NCBI GenBank assembly: GCA_002786025.1
Contig: NHNW01000058.1
Span: 248,001 to 312,000 of the forward strand
Length of the DNA stretch: 64,000 nt
Reading direction: 5' to 3'
Source: Zasmidium citrigriseum
Taxonomy: Eukaryota > Ascomycota > Dothideomycetes > Mycosphaerellales > Mycosphaerellaceae
The notes below the pieces were generated by a model. The model saw only the letters and a list, made by a program, of their open reading frames with translations. It did not search any database and was not told the origin of the DNA. This document shows, in pieces, positions 39,769 through 52,665 of this stretch; position 1 is the stretch's first letter, and every line of letters starts with the position of its first letter. The position numbers were made by a program, and so were the translations under genes.

Positions 39769-40960
39769 GAAATCTATATTAACTAATTAGGAGGATTACT
39801 ACCCTATATAGGCCGAATAGTATATAGAGTAAAGGCGTATAGCCGAACCGCTCTAATATAGCGGTTCTAGTATAGGGGAAAAGGAGGTATAAGCTCGAGT
39901 ATCGGCGCTATAGGAGGTCTAGGCTTTCTCTTTTTACTCCGTTAAGAGAGATATTAACGAGGCTATAAACGATACGATAAACGATCGTTATATACCTTTA
40001 ATTTTATACTCCCCTATACCTCTACTATTTTACCTTAACGGATACTCTATTATACCTCTATAAATAAGTATATCGCCCTCTCTTTTACTAATTATAATAC
40101 GCTAAATAGGCGATAGAGTAGCGTTAAATAGGCATAGCTATAGTATAGTTACACCCTATAGGGTAGATAGGCCTACTACGTCCTTTAATATACGCTTCTT
40201 TAACCTAGTCTACCTCGCTTTTTTTTTATACTTTTATAGTATAGAAGGACTTCTTTTTGTAATAGAGTAGCTACTATTTATAGTATATAATCGATTTAAA
40301 TATATCGCCCTCTAATTAGATATAAGTAGGCTACCGCTAGTACTTTATAATATCGATAACGGCGTAGAGGGCCTAGTCGTCGCGGTTAATTATAATCTAA
40401 TAGTATAGATACGTACTATTAAAATAGATGTATAGCGTCTAGGCCTATACTATAGCGTAAGTTTATACTATTAGATTATAATAGCCCGCGATTACTAGGC
40501 TATCTATACTATTATCGATACTATATAGTATAGATAGTAGCCTACTTATATCTAATTAACGGTCTTTTTTTTAGACTACTTAGCTAAAAAGATAGATAAT
40601 TAACTAAGCTCTTTTTATACTACTAAACGACTTCTTCTTATACGAGAGAGAGTACTAATATAGCTAATTAGTAAAAAGAAAGACTATTAGCCTATAGCGA
40701 TACCCTCGAAATACGAGCGTCTAGATCCTACGAACACCCGTACCTCTTATAGTCGGTTAGGCGTTTCGTTAATAGGTACCTTATAGTATCGTAGCTCCGG
40801 GCGCTAGTATAACTATTTCAATAAGTCTATCTATATCGACGAAACGAATAACCGACTATAAGAGGCTTAGAGTCTTAGAGGACTACGAGGCTCGTAGTTA
40901 ACGCTATAATCTTATAGGCTAATTAGTAGACGAGAGACTACGAATATAGATATATATTTA
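39769..40960. repeat. 1.2 kb palindrome-rich repeat R, copy 2
   Basis: It is nearly identical and in the same orientation as 22,216-23,412, with the same two large foldbacks. The foldback arms around 40,740-40,770 and 40,837-40,865 carry cctcttatagtcggttaggc and its near-complement. Many differences between the copies are transitions of the RIP type. It lies between helicase relics H3 and H4. Confidence 0.85.
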
Positions 40961-42589
40961 ATCTTTAGTATAATCTTCGTTAGCGAACGTCTATATAATA
41001 TTAATAAATTCTCGAACCTTATTATCTCTTTTAGAAAGGCTAAGGGGATAATTAAGGGCTATATTATAGATTATTATTAGAGGACTTACGTAGCGTTAAC
41101 TTTACGCGCCGCGTTATAGGCGCCGATACGTAGATTAGGCTAGCCTATAAGGCCTACTATTCCGTTTTAATATCTAGCGATAGAAGTTACCTTCTCGGAC
41201 AATAATATTATCTCTTCCTTACGCGTTGTAACTATACTACTATTCCTTTATATCGTATAGTAATAGCCTCTTAACGTCCGAGAGTAGTATAGGAGATTTA
41301 CTACTATTTAAAGAGTCTCGGTAAGTATTAGACCGTTAGCGATATCGTAGCGTCTTACGCGGATTTAGTTACTAACGATACTATAGTCTACTCTATCTAA
41401 ATAGGTAGTATAACGTATAGTACTAGATCTACCTTAGTACGGTATAAGAGTATACCGTCCGGATAGATATATAATACTATACGTCGACGACGAGCGTTAA
41501 GCCGGGTACTAGGTCGACCTACCGAAAAGAATAATTATACTAGAACGACCGGATATATCTATAAGTATCGAAGTAAGAGCTATATACTCGGAGAACTATC
41601 TCGGCGGATATACTATCGCCTATAGTACCGAATATATATAGTATCGCTTCGAAATAGAGTATATATACTAAGATTAGGTATATAGATTGGCCTATCTATC
41701 GTTATTCGCTCGATATCTATACTCGACTATCCTATAGCGGTTATACGAGGCTAAATTAGTATAGCTATATCCGATACTAGCTTATATTATAGAGATTAAT
41801 ATATATTCTACGCGGTCGTTATTTACTATACTAATAATAGAAGATAGGATATACTATAAAGTTAGAAGGTTAGGACTCGCGGCTCTATAACTACGTAATT
41901 AAGTAGTATATATAGTACTAGTAAATATCTATAGATACGAACGTCTCTAACGAAGAGTAGACGACTAGGATAGATACGATTCTATCTCCTAGAATCCCCG
42001 GCTCGCTATCGATAAATAATTATATATCCCTATACTATCCCTTAGTAAGTAGTCTAAGACGTATACGAATCTTATAAATCTTACTAATTTAATTCCGTTA
42101 CTTTAGTACTCTAGCTCTATAAAGCCTTAGTTCGATCTACCTATACTCGCTTAGTAAGCCGTATATACTAGGCGCTACGTTAATATATACGTATAGCGTA
42201 GTATATAACGCTACGCCTAGCTTAACGGCGCGCGAAAGTTTACGTAGCTTCTAATCTCGATACCCTTCTAATAACCCCGCGCTAGGATATTTATTAGCGC
42301 CCCTCGCTTAATTAAGCGAGTAAATAGCGTTAAAATATCGCCTAGTATAGAGCTAACCTACCTACTACTCCTACTACTAGTAGCGTCCCTATATCTATTC
42401 GTACTATACGTACGATATTCTCGCTCTTTATAAGGAAGTTACTACTATATATACTCGCTATATCTTAGATCGCCTAAGCCTTAGTTCGTTATAGCGGTAG
42501 CGCCGCCGCTATAATAGTCGAGCTAGAAGAGTATATACTTACACTTTAATATATAGTAATTTCGTCTCGTCTCTAACTAATATCTATAT
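40961..42589. other. Spacer before helicase relic H4
   Basis: No gene was identified. A plus-strand stretch at 41.4-42.1 kb may be coding when RIP stops are ignored; its end (about 41,900-42,080) is shared with the region before H3. CG-rich inverted words (acgctacg and cgtagcg types) occur around 42,170-42,250. Confidence 0.4.
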
Positions 42590-45500
42590 AGCTATACGCC
42601 TAGCCGTCCCGCTAGACTCGGCGCTAGTCGAGATACTGCCCCTTAATTAGTAGGGTCTCGACGTCGATATATAGAGCGAGTAAACGGTTTATAACTTCCT
42701 TAAATAGAAACCTAATAAGAACTACGCCGTCTATATTGTATTATAGGGATAGGACGTAGAGGACGCGTAGAAGGCGTTCGAAGTATATTAGGAAGTACTT
42801 AAGAAGTACGGATAGATCGATAAGCCCCTAGCGGTAGTACGAAACAATATAAGTCCTTTCTATACGCCCTACTACCCTCGAGCGAAGGCGGAGAAGGAGT
42901 TATATAAGGGCTACCTAGAACTATTCTACTACCCTAAGGTCTCTATCTAGGATAGACCCGATCGACTAGTAGATAGGTGCTTCTACTAGGATTCTACTCG
43001 GATAAGTAATAATAACTTACCGTACTATACTATAACGTAGAATTAGATTAGCTATATAAAAGGCGTAATAGGTAAGGACGCTATTAAAGCCTAGAAGACT
43101 ACTAGCGAATCTCGAGCTCGTAGTATATCCGTCGCGAATAACGTCCTACGTAAGCTACTATTACTATTATTTAATACTAGTAGTAGACTCGAGTCTAAAG
43201 ACCTATCGGAGATAAGACTAGGTTCTTAAAAGCGGAGTAAGCTTAATCTACGCGGTTAATACGTCTAGAGAATCGAGAAGCTAGTACTCGATAAGTATAA
43301 CCTACTTATACTAATACTAAACCTTATAGAGGATAGCGTCTAGGAATTTAAGCCGTAGAAGGTTAGCGTTATATAGTTCTATACTCTACTAGACAAGATT
43401 AAGGGTATCGATCTCTTTAATAATAAGGCTATTAAGATATTAGAAGGGTCGCTAATATTCTTTATCGACGCTAATAGGAATCTAGTAACGGTGGAAAACG
43501 GTAGTAATATCTTAGCTATACTAAATAACCTCTACTATAATATAGATCTAGATACGTAAAAAGGCGACCTTCCTACCTAGATCGTATAGGCTAATAACTT
43601 CGAGAAGATCTATCGTATCCCGCCTTATTTCTTTAACTAGAGGCCTAACTTTAGCGTACCTTATAGAGTCCTTATACGTCCTATTAGCCGCCCTTTAGAG
43701 TATACTAAGGAGTATTAATCGAATACTGGTTTATTAGAGGGAGGTCTCGATATCGACGAGAACGACTCCGTCTACTCGGACTCTAGCTAAGATTAAGAGA
43801 ACCTCCGCTAATCGCGCCTAGAAGATAAAGATATCTATATATTCGGCGACTAAGACGACTCGGATAAAGAGCCTATCCTCCGGAGAGTCTAGAAGTTTTC
43901 GCGCTACCTTAACCCTTAAGTATAGGACTTCTAGCCTAAGCGTACTCTAGAAGCTAGGAACTTATAGCTTATTACTAAGCCTACCGCCCTAGCCGCTAAG
44001 AATACTAACGGTCGGGTAGAGGACGATAGTATACTAGCGCTAGTACTACTAGTAAGAAACGCTACGCTAACTTATTACGCTATATTAAATATTCTCGCTC
44101 TAATAGAGCCTCTACTATCCTCGCCGCTACCGCTTACGATACCCGCGTAGTAAAATTCTACGTAAGCTACGCCGCTAAAGTCTACGCTACCCGCGCCGTT
44201 AAAGATTACGGATATTAATATCTTAAAGTTAAATAAGAAGCTTAAGCGGATCGTAGATAATTAGCTAACTAAGTATGCCCTAAGTAATAAAAGCCCTCGC
44301 TATCTCTAGTATATTAGTAACGAGGTACCTCTATTCTAGCCTACGAAGGAGGAATTTACCCTTAATACTACTAATATACTATTAGATAGAGATCCTATAA
44401 GGGTCGGGTAGCTATCTAGCCGTCTAAACGATAGTAGGGAAGGCGAGGTTTTAAAGAAGGCTATATATTACATAGACCCTACGTTCTAGCGTAATATCGT
44501 CGCCCCTTAGTTCGAGTTCGACCCCGACGAAGAGAACCTAAAGTCGCGGTATTTAATCGGATTCTAGAACTTCCTAAAGGGCCTTATACCGTACTAGCTC
44601 TATATTATCTATTAGTTACTCTAGTAGCTCGCCCGTAGCTACGAATAGGTTATTAATAATATAAATATAGGCGCTAGTAAGACCTATATTACTATCGCTA
44701 TAATAGATATCCTTCGCCGAAATCGAGCGGTTTACGAATATACGGATCGCGACTAGCTAGAGAAGAAGGTCGCTCGCGATTTTAAGGATAAGTCGCCTTT
44801 CCTCGACTTATAGTTTCTAATAGAGTATATACTAGTCGTCCGCCCTAGTATAATACTACTCGTACTACCTAGTTTACTCGTCTAGTAATAGATTAAGGAG
44901 CTCTACGACTTTACGATATACGACGAGTAGTTTATTATCGTTACTACGACTAAAGAGCGGAAGCTATAGATATCGAAGAAGAAGAAGCTAAGTAGGTAGA
45001 AGAAAGTATATTATATCTTAGACGTTATACGTAAGGAACATAAGATAGATAAGATACGAGCGTATACTAGGAGCCTCGGCCGCGGCTATATTAAGGACGG
45101 TAGAGTTATAGTCGCTACGTTAGTATATTAGTAAAAGGTCTAGGGCGAGACTATAGGCGTAGTAGCGCTATAGTAGAGAAATATTATCGTTATCTCTAGC
45201 TAGGAAAATATAGAGAAGTAGATTACCTACGTCGATTACTCTATAGGAAGGGTATATACGAAGAGCGTAAATAGTATTATCGGCGCTATATTCGTTAACG
45301 AAATGTATATCTATAGTAACTACTAGTACTCGCTCTAGAAGACGCTTAGTTCTCTACTAGGATACCCGCCTATCGTCGGCCTTAGCGCTACTCTATACTA
45401 CTTCCTAAATAAGCTAGCTACGATTACTATAGCTAGCTACGCGCGGTATTACGACTATTACTAGAATAAGAGCCTTAAGACGGTTAAATAGAATAGGAAG

Positions 45501-46925
45501 AACGTCGTTATTATAGACCTAGCGGTTTAGAAGAGCGTCTTTACTATTAATACTAGTAATTAGTTTTCTACTAAGACTAGCGCTACTATTAAGAACTATA
45601 TACTTAAGCTTAAAGACGATATTAACCGTCGAACTAAGAAGTAGTTAAAAAAGGCTATATAGGAGGTTATTAGAGCCGGCGCTTAATTAATATCTATAGC
45701 TCTCTAGGGCGCTAGTAAGTTTATAAGCGAGGGTAACGCTAGTAACGATATAGACCCGCTCGAGAAACTAGATAAGTCGCGAAACGAGTTTACTAACTAG
45801 CTCTAGCACTCGTAGATATATATCTCGAGGTAAGATATATAGAACCCGAACGGTAGTAATAGAACCTACCTATACGTCGACTACCCTATAAATACCTATT
45901 TCGATCTCTACTTACGATAGCTAAAGGACGTCGCTAACGAGCTAAAGCCTATCTTTAAGTAAGACTAGCTAAAGAAGGACTTCCGAAAGTTCTTAAGTTA
46001 TATATAGAAGTAGTAGGTTATCTAGCTATAGCTAGAGCTAGAGTTATAGGTCTAGAAAGACCTAGTACTATACGATAAGATTAACGGCTACGCCGAGAGG
46101 TATATAGCTAAGGTCTTAGGTAAGGAGAGGGACCGAGCCGTCTAGCTTAAGAAGTAAGTAAAGGGCGAATTATCCGAGGACGAGGAAGACGATAAACCCC
46201 TAGGATTAGTATTTATAAGATAGTATACGCTACTACTCTATACGACTACTAGCGGTAAGACAATTATAGAGATTATTCGCTAAGCCCGCTTTTAGAAGAA
46301 CTATATAGGTTTCTTCCGTAAGCTTACCTTTATTAGCGTTAAGCTATTTAACTACTTCTTACTCGAGATAATAATTAAGTATATTATCGATTAGTAGCTT
46401 AAGCTAGACCTATTACCTAGGATAGAATACGTTAGCTTCCTTAGACTAAAGACGACGAAAGAGGCTACCGATTAGGTATTAGTAGACTTTCGTATAACTA
46501 CGCTAGATAAAGAGGGATATAGTAATACGCTATTCCTTCTCCTTAGTTGTATCTAGCTTTATAAAGCTAGAGTCTAGTTTACTCTAGTAGACCTCGTCGT
46601 GTAATTAGATTAGTAATAGAAGGCGATCGATAATATCTAGGTATCTAGCCGTCCGAATCGTAACCGGCTAATCTAGCCGGCCGAATTTACGGAGAGCGTT
46701 CGTCTAGTTAGCGTTAGTAAGTAGTATAACTTAGGAGAGATATTAATAACGTAGTATAAGAAGTAGAGAGTAGTATTTAACTAGCTAAACTCGCGGATAG
46801 AGAACGTAACGCTAGAGGACGATATCAATATAGTAGATTAAGTATAGTACGTCTACGCTATAAGTAGAATAAGTCGATAAGTAGTACCGTATATCTAATA
46901 TCTCGATTACCCGCTTACGAGTTAT
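42590..46925 (+). pseudogene. RIP-degraded SNF2/SF2-type helicase relic H4
   Basis: One frame stays in phase from ELYKGYLELFYYP (42,897) through 44,670, 45,297 and 46,818 when RIP stops are ignored. Motif I at 44,660-44,684 reads NIGASKT and reverts to a DMGAGKT form. Motif II at 45,297 reads NEMY, which reverts to DEMH. YPPIVGLSATLY follows, a classic SAT-type motif III. A later VRLVSVSKQYNLGE segment near 46,700 looks like the QxxGR region of SF2 helicases. It is a paralogue of H1-H3, and ORF-S copy 2 and Plavaka relic P2 follow it. Confidence 0.6.
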
Positions 46926-47279
46926 AGCCTCTATTATCTAGCGTAGTAATCTAAAAGTCTTATATTAGCGGCGTCGATAGCGTAGAGATAGATAATAGAG
47001 CGCTACGCGTATAATAACGCTACGTAAAACGGTTATAGCGCGCTAAGCTATAGCTTCCTACTACTATATATACGCGCTACTATAATAATACGATAGAACG
47101 CGTCTCTATTAATATAATTCCGAGCGTTGTAACTATTTACTATCTACTACTGTAACGATAGAACCTACTCGTAAGTCTTACTCGATAACTACTCGTACTA
47201 ATCGTCGTTAGTAGTATAGGATATAATATACGACTCGTACTATTAAAAAGAACCTCGAGCTTAACGATACTAATTATAC

Positions 47280-48010
47280 TAGCTTCTATACTACTATCGA
47301 ACGTATTACTACTACGAGGGGCTAGATATCGAATACTTTTAGATTAATTATAGAAAAGGAAATAGTACGGAAAAAGTTACTATAGCTATTTCTAGCGGAC
47401 GAAGAGGCTCGTATACGGTTTCCTAATACTCTTATACTACTAGGGAAGTAGGCTAGGTAAGAGGCGTTTAGTTATCTCGTAGTAAAGATTTATACTAACT
47501 TTAGACGGTAGTAGCGCTAGAGAGATACTATATTACGACTATACGATACTATCGATATATTATATCTATCTAGATAGCTAGAGTCTAAAAGTCCGGCCTT
47601 AAGAGAAGAAAGGAGAGAAGGGATACGCGAGCCGTTAATACTACGAGCTATATTAATAGAATAGTACGACGAAATAGTTAAAATCGTACGAAAGAGCGGC
47701 GAGACTAAGCCTCTATATTGGCTCTATAAACTCGTAAGAGGATAGCTATAGCCTACTTCTCGTAGATAGATAGTAATTAAGGATTTAGATTTCTCCCTCT
47801 TCTAAGATCTACTATAGTTAGATTACTAGTTCGATCTAATAGAAGACTATATAGGATAGGGAAAAGGCGAATCTATAACGACTTTATACCTTACGACGAT
47901 CGATAACGAGCGGTAGTAGAAGGCGGTTATAGCTCGGATAGTTCGAGAGGACTAGTATCTCGAATTCGTTATCGTATAGCGAGGGATCGTAGGTTAACGG
48001 TATTAGTATA
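47280..48010 (+). pseudogene. RIP-degraded ORF-S (copy 2), unidentified
   Basis: The plus strand, read through RIP stops, contains QYDEIVKIVRKSGETKPLYW, VIKDLDFSLF and NERQQKAVIARIVRED, matching ORF-S copy 1 on the minus strand at 12.4-12.9 kb. It sits between helicase relic H4 and Plavaka relic P2, whereas copy 1 sits between H1 and H2 in the opposite direction. The function is unknown. The upstream limit was set where a plausible frame begins. Confidence 0.45.
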
Positions 48011-48359
48011 TAGTATAAACTAAAGGGTAAAGGTCTTAGTATTCCGTAGGCCGACCGCTTTATATAGTTACTTACGTATAGCTTCTTATCTTACTTATCT
48101 ACTTCCCTACTCTCGCGGCCTATTCTTACTATCTATTAGAGAGCTCTAATACTCCTTCTAGGCCTAATATTATCCGTTACGTTAGCGTAGATATCTAAAT
48201 ATATATCGTAGATAGCGTTAACGGCGCGCTAGGTATACGTATAGTAGCGCGTTAAAGCTTAACGCGCTATTAACGCCGCGGGAGTAGGGGCTTAGCGATA
48301 ACGCGTACCCTCTATTAATAACGCTTATATAGTATTATACCGGTATATATAATATACTA

Positions 48360-51300
48360 TCGCTCTCGACTTCGGATTAAAACCCTCCGTATATAGGCTA
48401 CCTCTATATAATATACCGGGCGTATAGGAAGTATTTCTATCGCCTAGAGAGCGTATAGAGACACCTATAAACCTACGGCGCTACTAACGACCTAGAACGT
48501 ACAATCTATATCGACGACCTAGTAGATAGTCTAATACTTAACGTAGATATACTAGCCTAGGCTCGGCCGTAAGTTAGAGAAGAGGATTATAGATAGGAAG
48601 GGTTAGAAGTTCTAGAATAGATACCGTTTAACGCTAAAGAAGACAATAAATAAGAAGAGTTAGAACTTCTAGATTAGGTGCCGTATAACGCGGAAGAGGA
48701 CAACGATAAGATACTACTACTATAAGGGCTATTTAATGCCTATACTAGGGTTAACGATAACTTATAGGGTAGAGAGGTAGAAAGTAGAGTCTCTAGTACT
48801 ACGAGACTCTATAACGTCTAAGATAGTATAGATACGGGCGATACGACCGACGATAATAGCAAATCTATCTACTCTAGTAGCTCGATTCGTATAGGCCGTA
48901 GATAGCTCTTTATAGTAAGTAATCCGGATAACTATAATATTATAATATTTAAAGAGAGTACTAGAAAGAAGGTAGGAACGTAGCTTTACTCGTACGTTAG
49001 ATATTATTATAGTAACGGCGACGACTAATACTCTAATATAGAAATACTATATATACTAGACGATTATTAGACGAAATAGGTATATTTAACTCCCTATTCG
49101 ACTCTTCTTTCGTAAGATAGCTACTAGAAGAGAAGGTATTAGCTAAAGTAATTACTCGCCTCCTTATAAATCTAGTACTTAAGCCTCTTTACGAACTACT
49201 AAGCTAGCGGAATCTAATCGAGCTTAAGGATAAGATAGAGTAGATAGGTAGCTCTTTATTAGGGCGATTAGGCTAGTAGTAGAGAGGTAAGATATTAGTA
49301 GCTATAGGACGTAGTACCGACGGAGCGATAAGGTATCTATTTAGATTTCGTTCGCCGCTAGACGGAGTTCGTTTCCTTATAGGCTATAACGGATTTAAAG
49401 ACGACCTAATATACGCCCTATACCGGATAATAATAAAATAAGAACCTAGGAGCTAGATCTATAGTAAGATAGCGTCTACGGACTAGTAGTAGTAGATATA
49501 AGATTCGCTTAGTATAGATAGCGTAACGATTGTACCGATTATTATTATAAGTAATAAGATATAGGTAACGAATTACTAGGGAAACCTTACTTCGTATCTA
49601 GTATATATAACGATTAGTAACCTTCCGGAAGACGTACGGTACTTAAATAACCGCCTAGCTAGTATACTCTTAGCCTAGCTACTAGTTATTAAGGATAGGG
49701 ACCTCGTTACCTAACTCTAGGTACTATACGACTATATAAACTAATTGTTCGACCCTATCCGCCGACTTAGATATAGAGACGGAGTAGATATTAAGTATAC
49801 GGACGGCTATATATAGCGATACTTCCCTATTATAGTAGCGATATCGATTAATTACGAGGAGTAGGTTAAGATAGTATACGTTAACTCTCGAAACTACTAT
49901 CCGCTATGTCTTATCTACCCTAACTAGCGCGAGAACCTCGAAATTGTAGCTAAATAGCGCACGTATAATAATACTAAGCGCTAGTAGAGGAAGTAATAGT
50001 ACCGCTAGTCTAGGGCTAGTAAAGGCGACTAAAGTAAGAAGAGGAAAAGTAAGGCCTTATACGAGTCGGACGATAAGGACGATCTAGTATAGGACGTCTA
50101 CGATATAGAAAACTTCGCATAGGGATACCCTAAAGTAAATATCTATAAAACGCTTATTATTAATATCCTATACTAGCTACTAAAGGGAGTACTTTATTAT
50201 ACCTTAACTTAGACGACGAAGCTTTTAACGGAATAGATACGGAAACGTACTACTAAAAGGGTTAAGCGCTAGATAGCCTATAACCTAGGCTAGAGTATAA
50301 AAAGAGGTAAGGCCGCCGTACCTATAGAGGCGATTACCGATATTATCGACTAACGGTTTATATCTATACTACTATACCCTAATACTAAGGTCTTCCGCTA
50401 TTTCTCCGAGGTTAAATAGTAGACGGGTAAAGAATAGAAGAGCCTACTCCGATAGATATTACTAGTATTTACGCCGCTATTAATAGAGGCTAATTAGATA
50501 CTAGCCTTAAATTTTATACGGGCTATAGTAGACTTTATCTTATTAGCTATATACCCGAGCTATAATAATAACACCCTACGATATATAGACCTAGCGTTAT
50601 TCCGAATAAACGAGCTTCGGGACATATTTTTACGCTTCCGACTACGATATAGTAACGGAGAAGAGGAAGGGGAAGGATACTTTAATTTCCCTAAGTAGTA
50701 TACTATAATATACTATCTAGAGATAATCCGACGATTCGGTAGTACTACTAGGTAAGAGACTAGATTATTCGAGTATAACTACGTTAAATGTATTAAGAAT
50801 ACCTTTAAGCTTACTAATAAGAAGAATAGTTAGGAGGACTAGATTATAGACGCCGAGAAGCGTAGGATAAACCTTTAGACCCGCTTCGACGATACTCTAC
50901 TCTTTCGAAGGCTAACTCGGACTAAAGAGCTAGAATATTTATTAATACCTAATAGACCGACTTAAGCGGTAGATATCCCTAGTACGTTCGGATAGCCGAG
51001 GAAGACGTTAAATATAGGCCTCCCTATTAATAACGACTACTAGAGAATAGTCGCGGAGGTAGAATCGATACTCGGTAAGACTAAAGGCTAATATTTCTAT
51101 AGAGTAATAGCTACGTTCGTACGCGAGAATCGGCTACCTCCTCTAGTAATAGTATTAGCTAAAGGCGAGTATAGACGGCCTAATCTAGATAAGATTATAG
51201 AAGACGACGAATAGGTACTACTACTCCGTTTAAAGTTCTATTTATCTACGAGGTATTAGAAAAGGACAGGTAAATCTCGATCTAATCTAGACGCGGTAGA

Positions 51301-51860
51301 GTAAGACTTCGTCCGATATATACGTTTATAGTAGGGAGTTTAAGGCTACGAGAGATACGACTAGATATAGGTATAAGAGTATACTACTAGTATAGATAAT
51401 ACGGCTAAAGATATACCGTTTAAGGGTATACTACCCGCCTAAGTAAAACTAATCGTTATAGTAGAGGACTAAGCGTTAAGCGTTAATAGCGAAGGTATAG
51501 GTACCGAGAAGGATAAGGACGATACCTAGTTTACTAGTCGCGCTCCTATACTAGAATATACTAGAGTATTTGTTAAACTATACTAGCCGAAGGAGAAGAA
51601 TAGCTCGGTAGATAAGACATATAGTATAATAGTAATTAAGCGTATACTATTAGTACTAGTATATAGCCTCTTATAAGGTAGACGGATATATAAACTCTCG
51701 TATATTACTTATACTATCTATATAGTACTAGTCGATAAAGCCGAGCCGGATAGAGATAAGTTTATTAATAATACGGCCGACTTCGAGACTTATAATATAT
51801 TATAGAACGTAGAGTAGGAGGCGGAGGTCGCTCGGGCGGTAGTAGACGTATACTTATAAC
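48360..51860 (+). pseudogene. RIP-degraded Plavaka-type transposase relic P2
   Basis: Read through RIP stops, the frame is continuous from about 49,530 to 51,860. The diagnostic segment at 49,540-49,800 reads SNKIQVTNYQGNL (SDKTQ before RIP), VYITISNLPEDVR, SILLAQLLVIKD and KYTDGYIQRYFPI, following the same order as P1 and the known Plavaka pattern. The start half (48.4-49.5 kb) is acidic and less clear. P1 and P2 differ at many positions RIP cannot explain, so they were already diverged paralogues when RIP struck. Confidence 0.6.
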
Positions 51861-52112
51861 GCTAATCTAGATCGTAACTATATATCGCTCTATAGAAGCG
51901 CTTCGATATTAGTTTCGAGCGGCGTATATATATTAGGCGGCGTAAATATATACGTATACTACGGCGTAATTATATCGAGCGGCGTAAGGACTACGAGTAG
52001 GCTAAGCTACTTAGCGCGTTAACGCTACGCCTTATATATATCTTCGCGCTTCTCGAACTACCTTAGCCTACTTAGCCTACTCGGTATCCTTAACTACGCT
52101 CGCCTTTTAGGT
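51861..52112. other. CG-rich spacer after P2
   Basis: No gene was found. The stretch has inverted CG-rich words (gagcggcgta repeated at about 51,917 and 51,974) and leads to the terminal motif at 52,113. Confidence 0.45.
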
Positions 52113-52126
52113 TTTCTAGACGTTTC
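52112..52126. repeat. Terminal motif, inverted relative to that at 2,262
   Basis: The sequence ggttttctagacgtt is the reverse complement of the motif at 2,262-2,277 and matches the core of the RT element's termini. It marks the left (3') end of the minus-strand relic at 52.13-52.66 kb. Confidence 0.45.
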
Positions 52127-52660
52127 TTTTATACTAGCTTAGGGAGGCCCTTATAGTTACTCTAGTATCTCCTCTTTCTAGACGTATACTAGGTACTCTC
52201 GCTTATTATTTCCTTAATCTTTACGGAATACTATCTTAGGTATCCTTCTCCTATCTCCTATAATATAATACTATTACTTCCTATAGTATTTTCTCTCTCC
52301 CTCCTCTTATAGCTTAGGTAGACGCGCCGTACTAAAGTCTATTATTACGTTAAATATAATAATATTACTATCCGTAGTATTTTCTAACCCCCTATCCTTT
52401 CTACTTAGAGTAAATAGGCGTACTAGACTTCTATATATTATATCTCCTTATTTTGCCGCCTTCCTTCCTACTATAGCGCCTTCGATATTATCTAGCTATA
52501 GTAGATATTATATTACCTAGGGTCCGCTCTTATCTCCCTTTAGCTTATAATAGACTTTCTTCGCGGTAAGTACGCTTCTCCGTAGGTACTAGAGTTTCCT
52601 TAGAGGACTCTCTTATAGGCGTAGGTTTCGTATATATCGTACTAGCGCGTAGTCGTATAA
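52127..52660 (-). pseudogene. RIP-degraded unidentified ORF, 3' part of a mobile element
   Basis: The minus strand, read through RIP stops, gives a basic protein with KVYYKLKGDKSGP, DNIEGAIVGRKAAK and RRIPKIVFRKDQ and ends next to the terminal motif at 52,113. No family is recognised. Its bounding motif suggests kinship with the RT element and with the relic at 1-2,240. The right end is cut by the 8-bp array. Confidence 0.4.
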
Positions 52661-52665
52661 GTTTT

